This document shows positions 6,646-11,498 of a stretch of DNA of 11,498 nucleotides, in pieces. Below the pieces are notes generated by a model. That model was not told where the DNA came from. It worked only from the letters and a program-made list of their open reading frames with translations, and made no database searches. Made by a program: the position numbers and the translations under genes. How positions within the stretch are numbered: position 1 is the first letter of the stretch; each line of letters begins with the position of its first letter. The stretch is from an uncultured Eubacterium sp. GTDB taxonomy: Bacteria > Bacillota > Clostridia > Lachnospirales > Lachnospiraceae. The stretch spans positions 1-11,498 of the forward strand of contig CAJUIH010000104.1 in the NCBI GenBank assembly GCA_910586045.1, read 5' to 3'.

Positions 6646-7398
6646 TCAGGCGTAAACCTTGTATTTGTATTTGATCCTGCCCTTTTTGGTTACCTGGCCG
6701 GTTGTTTCAATCTGGAATTTTCCAAAATGCCTTATGGAAAGAATATCGCCATCCTGGCAGTTATAATCGCTTTGCAGGATTTTGCGCGCGTTAACAAACA
6801 CATTGCCGGCTGCAATCTGCTTTTGTGCAGCGGAACGGGACATTTTGCCAAGATCCGCGACAATTGTATCCAAACGCATGGAGGCTGCAATCCCGTCTTT
6901 TTCAACCAGGTTTGGCTGGTAAGAAAATCCGGCGGCTTGGATTTCCGTGCAGTCTACCATCGTATGGCGGATTATCCTGCAGTTTTCCATAAGGTAGCCG
7001 CTGATCGAAGAAAGACAGATTACGATGATACCAGATTCCTGCATCAAAATGTCTCCGAGTGTCTCCCGTTTGATCCCAAGGTTCATAACGGCTCCCAGCA
7101 CATCCCGGTGCGTCAGCGTTTCCGCAAACTTAGGACTGGATGGCAAAACACGAACCAGCGCAATCGGATATTCCCATACATAAGAAAGAGCATCAGGGAT
7201 AAAGGCAACCATCTGACGCTCTGCATGCTCGTAGCCACCAGATAATTGAAAGGGACTGTATAATTCCTTTGTTATCTGGTGAAAAATGTTTTGTTCATTT
7301 AGATTTAGAAAATGGCTAAAAGTAACAATGTTCCTCTCTTCTGCCCGTCTGGACAGATCCATGAAGTGCTTTTGCAAATACCTTTCATCCTGCTCCAT
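6646..7398 (-). CDS. ylmH: YlmH-family S4 RNA-binding protein
   Basis: This 250-residue protein is of YlmH/Sll1252 type: an N-terminal alpha/beta region, a middle domain, and a C-terminal S4 domain at about 178-240 (LDTIVADLGKMSRSAAQKQIAAGNVFVNA to GDILSIRHFGKF). In B. subtilis YlmH belongs to the division cluster upstream of divIVA and has been connected with ribosome-associated quality control, similar to the S4 protein RqcP. That role is from family knowledge, not visible here. The ATG at 7398 lies 12 nt after the sepF stop, and those 12 nt carry AAAGGAG, so translation is probably coupled to sepF. Normally divIVA follows ylmH; here lspA follows directly. Confidence 0.9.
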   Translation of the reverse strand: MEQDERYLQKHFMDLSRRAEERNIVTFSHFLNLNEQNIFHQITKELYSPFQLSGGYEHAERQMVAFIPDALSYVWEYPIALVRVLPSSPKFAETLTHRDVLGAVMNLGIKRETLGDILMQESGIIVICLSSISGYLMENCRIIRHTMVDCTEIQAAGFSYQPNLVEKDGIAASMRLDTIVADLGKMSRSAAQKQIAAGNVFVNARKILQSDYNCQDGDILSIRHFGKFQIETTGQVTKKGRIKYKYKVYA

Positions 7399-7410
7399 GA
7401 CAACTCCTTT

Positions 7411-7974
7411 CTACATTTCCATACGGAGTGCTGCTGCCCCATAGGTATCGATCAGATTTTGGAAGTCACCCGATATCTCAACGTTTGCAGGGGTAAGTAC
7501 AAATATGTAATTGCTGACTTTCTGCAGGTTTCCGCCAATTGCATAACAGGAACCGGAAGAAAAATCAATAATCCGCTGTGCAATGTCTACATCCAGCCCT
7601 TCGACATTTAATATCACCGGACGGTTCAACAGAAGCGTTTCGGTAATCTCCCGCGCTTCTTCAAAAGCAGTCGGCTTAATCACGCACAGCTCCAGACCAG
7701 AGGAATTTGATTTTTTTGCGGACGGACGCATGGGAGTTACTTTGTTGTTGGTCCTGGCTGTCCGGTCTCTGTTGCGGTTAATATCAATCGGCTGGTTATT
7801 GCCGCCGGAATTTTTGTACACAGGCTCGTCCGCCTGCTTTGCCTGCCTGCTCCGCCTGTTTTTTGGGAGTGTTTCTTCCTCTTCTTCCTCATAATCATAT
7901 TCATCATCATAGTAATCTTCATCATCATCCGGATTCATATGCATGACATTTAAAAGGGAATCTACTAAACTCAT
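7411..7974 (-). CDS. sepF: Cell division protein SepF
   Basis: This 187-residue protein binds FtsZ, tethers it to the membrane and aligns filaments at the septum. The first 13 residues (MSLVDSLLNVMHM) can form the amphipathic membrane-binding helix. A very acidic stretch follows at 15-34 (NPDDDEDYYDDEYDYEEEEE), then a basic, polar and probably disordered linker to about 90. The compact SepF domain (about 92-187) includes CVIKPTAFEEAREI, LLLNRPVILNVEGLD, AQRIIDFSSGSCYAI and YIFVLTP. The ATG at 7974 has TAGGAG about 8 nt upstream. It is 45 nt after yggS, the usual order. The long acidic linker is the least conserved part. Confidence 0.96.
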   Translation of the reverse strand: MSLVDSLLNVMHMNPDDDEDYYDDEYDYEEEEEETLPKNRRSRQAKQADEPVYKNSGGNNQPIDINRNRDRTARTNNKVTPMRPSAKKSNSSGLELCVIKPTAFEEAREITETLLLNRPVILNVEGLDVDIAQRIIDFSSGSCYAIGGNLQKVSNYIFVLTPANVEISGDFQNLIDTYGAAALRMEM

Positions 7975-8019
7975 ATCTCTCTCCTACTTTGCTCAGGCCA
8001 TCAGGCCCAAATAGTGATT

Positions 8020-8718
8020 TTACTTGTTTTTTCCATAATCTCTTGCACCAAAAATCGCGGTACCTACCCGAACCATGGAAGCGCCTTCTTCTATGGCAAC
8101 CGCGTAATCCCCGGTCATACCCATAGATAGCTTACACATAAGTACATTATCCAAGTTTTTGTTTTTAATGTCAACAGCTAATTGCTTTATTTCCTGAAAA
8201 TATTTCCGATTATCTTCCGGATTGTCCACATACGGGGCAACCGCCATCAGTCCCTGCACCTGCACATTCGTAAGATGTGAAATTTCTTCCGCCAGCAGTA
8301 TGGCATCTTCTTTTCGTACGCCAAACTTGGTATCTTCCTGCGCAATATTGACTTCAATCAGAACCGGCATGACCAGGTTGTGCTTTTTGGCCTGTATATT
8401 GATCTCTTCCGCCAGACGGTAAGTATCGACAGAGTGGATCATGCAGACTTTGTCAATGATCTGGCGCACTTTGTTTCTCTGCAAGTGTCCGATCATATGC
8501 CAGCGGATATCGTGCGGAAGCTGGTCGTATTTTTCACAGATTTCCTGTACTTTATTTTCGCCGAAATCACGTACGCCCGCATCATAGATTTCCTGCAGCA
8601 TGGCTGCGGGCTTTGTCTTGCTGACCGCTATCAGCGTGACATCTTTTCGATCGCGGTTGCTTTTTTCACAGGCAGTTTGTACATTTGCTTCCACTTCTGT
8701 TAAATTTTCTTTTAACAT
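8020..8718 (-). CDS. yggS: YggS/YlmE-type PLP homeostasis protein
   Basis: This 232-residue TIM-barrel PLP-binding protein is of the COG0325 (YggS, PLPHP, YlmE) family. It has no known catalytic reaction and buffers pyridoxal phosphate and amino-acid metabolism. The PLP lysine is K34 in AVSKTKP. Other signatures are FGENKVQE, WHMIGHLQRNK, the LIEVNIAQEDTKFGV segment, GLMAVAP, LSMGMTGDYAVAI (usually LSMGMS) and RVGTAIFG. The ATG at 8718 has a perfect AGGAGG 9 nt upstream. It lies 66 nt after the HlyD-like gene and 45 nt before sepF, matching the ylmE-sepF order of Firmicutes division clusters. Confidence 0.97.
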   Translation of the reverse strand: MLKENLTEVEANVQTACEKSNRDRKDVTLIAVSKTKPAAMLQEIYDAGVRDFGENKVQEICEKYDQLPHDIRWHMIGHLQRNKVRQIIDKVCMIHSVDTYRLAEEINIQAKKHNLVMPVLIEVNIAQEDTKFGVRKEDAILLAEEISHLTNVQVQGLMAVAPYVDNPEDNRKYFQEIKQLAVDIKNKNLDNVLMCKLSMGMTGDYAVAIEEGASMVRVGTAIFGARDYGKNK

Positions 8719-8749
8719 GTTAAAGTTCCTCCTGATTTATACTTGTGCG

Positions 8750-8780
8750 CACTAAAATTAAACAAATAACGCCGGCTCAC
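8750..8780 (-). repeat. 31-nt intergenic near-repeat, copy B
   Basis: Read on the minus strand, this matches 4981-5011 at 27 of 31 positions with no gap. It fills about half of the 66-nt gap between the HlyD-like stop codon and yggS, so it would be transcribed in the division-cluster mRNA. The centre contains the palindrome GCCGGC. Confidence 0.6.
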
Positions 8781-8784
8781 TGTT

Positions 8785-10209
8785 TTATAAATTAATCATC
8801 TGGTTTTCCGTCACGGTACTTCCATCCAGTGCGATATGGTCATAGAGCATAATCCCATATTCCGTTCCGGATTTTACAATGGTATAATTGTTGTTGCTGA
8901 AAATCTCGTCGATTTGCCTGAATATGGCATAGCCTTTGTTGATATTATAAACGCCGCGCAGTTTTGCTGTTTTGGAAACCTCGAACCGTTCTTTCGAGCC
9001 TGTTTTCACAATGCGGTCCCCTCTGCGGATTTCTTCGTGCGATATATAGGCCATTTTTTCTTCTTCGTCCCGGTAGTATACCGTAGCGGGCACAAAAACA
9101 GCTTCCGCATAAGATCCGTCTTTTTGCCGGTGTTCTACCCAAAGCCCTTCCTGGCTGGAGATACCGTTTCCCGGCGTAAAATAGGTATCCGGCACCAGTT
9201 CAAAGGTCTTGGTTGTGATGGAGCTGTTTGGGATCTTTAAACCAGTCCGCTGGTCTAATAGAATCTGGATGTCGATATAACGTTCGTGCGCATAGCGGAT
9301 CATGGAATTGTGCATCGTCAGGATCAGGTAATCCTGGTTGTCCTCCTGGATCATCGTATAATCCGCAAACGCCGTCGTATGATCTTCACGAAACCGGATC
9401 CGTACCGTTTCCCCGTCCTGTAAGGTATCTTTCATTACTTCATCGATCGGAACGATTACCTGCCAATTTTCATCTGTAATCAGCTTATAGACCGGCTGTC
9501 CGCTTTCTACGGCATCCGTGGCTTTTGTACTGGATTTTTTATAAGAGCTTTGATCAAACAAGTCTTTCGTCACGGTGTCCATTGTAACGGATTCCAGCCC
9601 GTCTGTATAATAAGCGACGATTCCGGGTTCCGGGGAGCGGTATAAATGAAATGTCTGGTTGTCCTGCGCGTAATCGGTATAATCGGCAATGGCTTCCAGT
9701 GCGCCGAGGTTCATAGCCTCCAGTAGCTGCCCGTTTAAATCCGTCTTAAAATTATAAGTTGCATAATAGCTTTTATCTGTGTAGCCGTCTACATAATCCC
9801 GGATAAATTTTTGGATATCCCCAAGGTTATCTTCGCTTAATACGGCGTTTGTATCTGCCGCTTCCTCCAGTTTTTGAGAAATATTTCCATTTTCATCTAC
9901 GGAACAAACCAGCGTACCGTTGGAAGCTTTGGTATTATCTTTCAGATAATAATCGAGCCTGCCGCCCTGCTGTGCATGAACCACGATTTCTTTGCGCAGG
10001 ATCAGGCCGGTATAAGAAGTATTGACTTCAATCGTACCCTGTTCCACTTCATAACTGCTGATCCGAATTGTCGTATAATAATGATATAAACTATGTGCAA
10101 TATAAAATGCCACAACTAAAAATAAGACGGTACCGATATTCAGATTCCACCTGCTTCGGAACCGGACGATATTTTTTTTCTTTTTTTTTCTAGTTCTCCT
10201 GCCAGCCAA
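8785..10209 (-). CDS. HlyD-like membrane-anchored envelope protein
   Basis: This 474-residue protein has one N-terminal transmembrane helix. A very basic cytoplasmic tail (1-20, RRTRKKKKK) is followed by a hydrophobic segment at about 24-44 and a large extracytoplasmic part. Residues about 52-105 resemble the split lipoyl/barrel entry of membrane-fusion (HlyD-type) proteins, with GLILRKEIVVHAQQGG and LDYYLKDN; later segments (GIVAYYTDG, GLKIPNSSI, GDRIVKTG) fit the returning lipoyl and barrel strands. No coiled-coil hairpin, ABC or RND partner is evident. The start is TTG at 10209, with AAAGGAAG upstream; no ATG exists for the basic and transmembrane region. It heads the yggS-sepF-ylmH cluster, so a role in division or envelope assembly is inferred, not shown. 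Confidence 0.8.
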   Translation of the reverse strand: MAGRRTRKKKKKNIVRFRSRWNLNIGTVLFLVVAFYIAHSLYHYYTTIRISSYEVEQGTIEVNTSYTGLILRKEIVVHAQQGGRLDYYLKDNTKASNGTLVCSVDENGNISQKLEEAADTNAVLSEDNLGDIQKFIRDYVDGYTDKSYYATYNFKTDLNGQLLEAMNLGALEAIADYTDYAQDNQTFHLYRSPEPGIVAYYTDGLESVTMDTVTKDLFDQSSYKKSSTKATDAVESGQPVYKLITDENWQVIVPIDEVMKDTLQDGETVRIRFREDHTTAFADYTMIQEDNQDYLILTMHNSMIRYAHERYIDIQILLDQRTGLKIPNSSITTKTFELVPDTYFTPGNGISSQEGLWVEHRQKDGSYAEAVFVPATVYYRDEEEKMAYISHEEIRRGDRIVKTGSKERFEVSKTAKLRGVYNINKGYAIFRQIDEIFSNNNYTIVKSGTEYGIMLYDHIALDGSTVTENQMINL

Positions 10210-10284
10210 TGCCTGCTTCCTTTCCCGGCGTAAAAAATAAAGTTTCTGTTTTTTTCTGCATAATTCGCGAACGGACGTCCATAC

Positions 10285-10311
10285 TAACGATATATCCGGT
10301 GAGTCAAGATA
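10285..10311 (-). promoter_or_regulatory. Weak candidate promoter for the HlyD-like/division cluster
   Basis: In the 137-bp gap between the HlyD-like gene and the divergent DUF378 gene, the minus strand has TTGACT (10311-10306), a good -35. It is followed only by TAGTAT after 15 bp, which is shorter than ideal. No better -10 is seen. The plus-strand promoter of the DUF378 gene could not be identified either. Confidence 0.25.
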
Positions 10312-10346
10312 CTGGAATGTGTTTATAAAAAAAGGAGGTAGTTCTT

Positions 10347-10559
10347 ATGAATACTAAATTTTTAGATTACACGCTGCTGACCCTCGTCATTATCGGCGCG
10401 GTAAACTGGGGACTGATCGGATTTTTCCGGTTTGACATTGTCGCATTTCTTTTTGGAAATATGTCATGGCTTTCCAGAATTGTATATGCACTGGTAGGAA
10501 TCGGCGGTTTATACCTGCTAAGCGCCTATGGCCGGATTCAGTCGATGGACCAGGCATAA
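10347..10559 (+). CDS. DUF378 family small membrane protein
   Basis: This 70-residue protein has two predicted transmembrane helices, about 7-27 (YTLLTLVIIGAVNWGLIGFF) and about 41-60 (LSRIVYALVGIGGLYLL), joined by a short loop (RFDIVAFLFGN). The pattern IIGAVNWGLIGFF-FD-VA-LFG is the signature of DUF378, a widespread family of unknown function. The ATG at 10347 has GGAGG (10334-10338) 8 nt upstream. It is divergent from the HlyD-like gene and convergent with the P-loop gene, so it is probably monocistronic. No function can be assigned. Confidence 0.9.
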   Translation: MNTKFLDYTLLTLVIIGAVNWGLIGFFRFDIVAFLFGNMSWLSRIVYALVGIGGLYLLSAYGRIQSMDQA

Positions 10560-10647
10560 ATCCGTCAGAACCAGGACGGCTGGCCGGTGCAGATTACGAA
10601 CCGTTCCCCTGTGCCGAAGCCGGATATCGCCAGGTCCAGTATAGAAC

Positions 10648-10677
10648 AAGGTGTCTTAAGCTTTCTTAAGACACCTT
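10648..10677. terminator. 13-bp hairpin between convergent genes
   Basis: AAGGTGTCTTAAG (10648-10660) pairs perfectly with CTTAAGACACCTT (10665-10677) around the 4-nt loop CTTT. It lies 10 nt beyond the stop of the minus-strand P-loop gene and 88 nt beyond the DUF378 stop. Neither side has a clear T-run, so it is a non-canonical terminator or 3'-end stabiliser. Confidence 0.55.
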
Positions 10678-10687
10678 ACATACATCC

Positions 10688-11107
10688 TTAAAGAGATACG
10701 ATTACTTTTGCTTTTGCACATTCCGGCAGTTCTTTTTCATCCTTAGATATGCTTAGAATAAACTTTACATTGTATTTTTCACTAATGATATCCAATTTCT
10801 CGATCGCATGCTGCAACTGGTCATCTGCAAGCCCTGCAATGGTAAGAAAACTGTCCAAATACATTTCCTGCAAATCATGATCCTGAGATACAATACCGCA
10901 GATGAACCCTAAGAACTCATCACAGTTGGAAACCGGAAAATCCGTTACGTTGATCAGCCTGATTTTATTGCTTAATTCATACATATGTTTTTGGCTCTTG
11001 TCCAGGTATACTACATTCCCCTGCGCGCTTTTGATGTCCGTGTTTGCCTTGTCCAACAGATGTTTTGTCTTTCCTTTTCCTTTTTTGCCACATATTATCT
11101 CGACCAT
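10688..11107 (-). CDS. Small P-loop ATPase of unknown function
   Basis: This 139-residue protein begins almost directly with a Walker A motif, GKKGKGKT at 7-14 (K13, T14). A strand follows (NVVYLD). A second hydrophobic strand ending in an acid (MYLDSF, about 85-90) may be Walker B, and a late strand KFILSISKD (about 119-127) completes a compact RecA-like nucleotide-binding fold with no extra domain. The ATG at 11107 has AGGAGG upstream; a longer frame from 11170 has no such site and is less likely. It has its own promoter. Similar short ATPases appear in Clostridia under vague names such as ATPase or PilT-like, but nothing here indicates pili. Function unknown. Confidence 0.78.
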   Translation of the reverse strand: MVEIICGKKGKGKTKHLLDKANTDIKSAQGNVVYLDKSQKHMYELSNKIRLINVTDFPVSNCDEFLGFICGIVSQDHDLQEMYLDSFLTIAGLADDQLQHAIEKLDIISEKYNVKFILSISKDEKELPECAKAKVIVSL

Positions 11108-11185
11108 AATTCTCTCCTCCTGCATGTTATATTGGCTGATTTTGCTTAAAATAATAAAAATAATCAACAATATTTCGTTAAAATC

Positions 11186-11214
11186 ATTATAAAATACTTT
11201 TCGCTAAAATACAA
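11186..11214 (-). promoter_or_regulatory. Promoter for the P-loop ATPase gene
   Basis: On the minus strand TTGTAT (11214-11209) and a perfect TATAAT (11191-11186) are separated by 17 bp in AT-rich DNA. The start near 11179 gives a leader of about 72 nt. The rest of 11108-11275 shows no gene; it is AT-rich sequence up to the sharp border of the GC-rich repeat at 11276. Confidence 0.7.
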
Positions 11215-11275
11215 CTGCTAATTTTCATTTCCTTAGGAACTGTTTGGAAATTGGAGCGGTTTTGTTTTGGAGATA

Positions 11276-11498
11276 GGGACGCCGGATGAGGGACGCAGGC
11301 CTGGCTTGCGGCTCCGGCTCCAGAATGGTAAGAAGCCCTAAGTATTCTGCATTTACGTTGCGGCCTGCCCCGGTCGCGGCGCCAAGTCCGCCCCTGGCTG
11401 CCGCCAGTGGCTAAAGGCGCCGCTTGGCTTCGCCCCTTAGGTTATCAGGCAGAATACTAAGGGCTTCTAACCATTCTTCCAACGTCGCCGCAAGCCAG
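11276..11498. repeat. Long imperfect palindromic repeat element, cut by the window end
   Basis: The arms 11301-11352 and 11447-11498 pair in one register without gaps. They include 12 bp at the outside (CTGGCTTGCGGC with GCCGCAAGCCAG) and 27 of 29 positions at 11322-11350. The GC-rich 94-nt centre has smaller hairpins, such as CTGGC/GCCAG (11394-11398 with 11403-11407) and GCCAAG/CTTGGC (11381-11386 with 11423-11428). The outer 11276-11300 has no partner inside the window, so the element must extend past 11498. Its edge matches positions 1-20 inverted at 19 of 20. No ORF of note lies inside. It looks like a non-coding dispersed palindrome (MITE-like or REP-like) or a structured RNA; the family is not recognised. 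Confidence 0.7.

Noticed and set aside
6436..7245. 269-codon open frame on the plus strand
   Set aside because: It is antisense to lspA and ylmH, which have full family motifs and ribosome binding sites; its translation shows no recognisable family pattern.
8736..8765. TTGTTT-N18-TATAAA on the minus strand upstream of yggS
   Set aside because: The start point would fall inside the Shine-Dalgarno sequence of yggS, so it could not give a normally translated mRNA.
10190..10261. 23-residue minus-strand ORF overlapping the TTG start of the HlyD-like gene
   Set aside because: It has an ATG but no ribosome binding site, and its composition follows the local A/T runs; a leader peptide is not supported.
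11276..11498. CRISPR array or group II intron fragment at the right end
   Set aside because: There are no regularly spaced repeats with unique spacers, and no intron domain V or reverse-transcriptase remnant; the structure is one large palindrome.

Overview
The window reads as chromosomal DNA of a Gram-positive anaerobe of the class Clostridia, most likely family Lachnospiraceae. The basis is strong AGGAGG-type ribosome binding sites, moderate GC content, and a ylmE-sepF-ylmH-lspA-ylyB gene order known from Firmicutes, here with a HlyD-like gene in front. This placement comes from gene content alone. No rRNA, tRNA, CRISPR array, transposase or phage gene is visible.

Left part (1-4300). A short GC-rich repeat end at 1-20 is followed by a promoter and a stand-alone TrpB2-type tryptophan synthase beta gene (+). 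A perfect 19-bp bidirectional terminator separates it from a convergent XerS-like tyrosine recombinase (-). The 85-bp gap upstream of the recombinase holds an 11-6-11 sequence with the layout of a dif site. One 11-bp arm is identical to the XerD arm of Bacillus subtilis dif as I recall it. Next come a TtcA-family tRNA thiolase (-) and D-aminoacyl-tRNA deacylase dtd (+), divergently transcribed from two good sigma-A promoters.

Middle part (4300-10210), all on the minus strand. In transcription order: a HlyD-like envelope protein (TTG start), yggS/ylmE (PLP homeostasis), sepF (FtsZ membrane anchor), ylmH (S4-domain RNA-binding protein), lspA (signal peptidase II) and an RluD-family pseudouridine synthase. 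A cytidylate-kinase-like gene with its own promoter follows. This resembles the Firmicutes division/envelope cluster, but ylmG and divIVA are missing from their usual places.

Right part (10210-11498). A DUF378 small membrane protein (+) converges on a small P-loop ATPase of unknown role (-), with a 13-bp hairpin between them. A 391-bp gene-free stretch then holds the ATPase promoter and a GC-rich, long imperfect palindrome that runs off the window. Its outer 20 bp match positions 1-20 in inverted orientation at 19 of 20 positions, so the window is probably bracketed by two copies of one dispersed palindromic repeat.

Most genes are housekeeping. The least-explained items are the palindromic repeat, the dif-like site beside its recombinase, a 31-nt near-repeat shared by two intergenic gaps, and the HlyD-like protein heading a division cluster. 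I see no evidence for a defence or secretion system.
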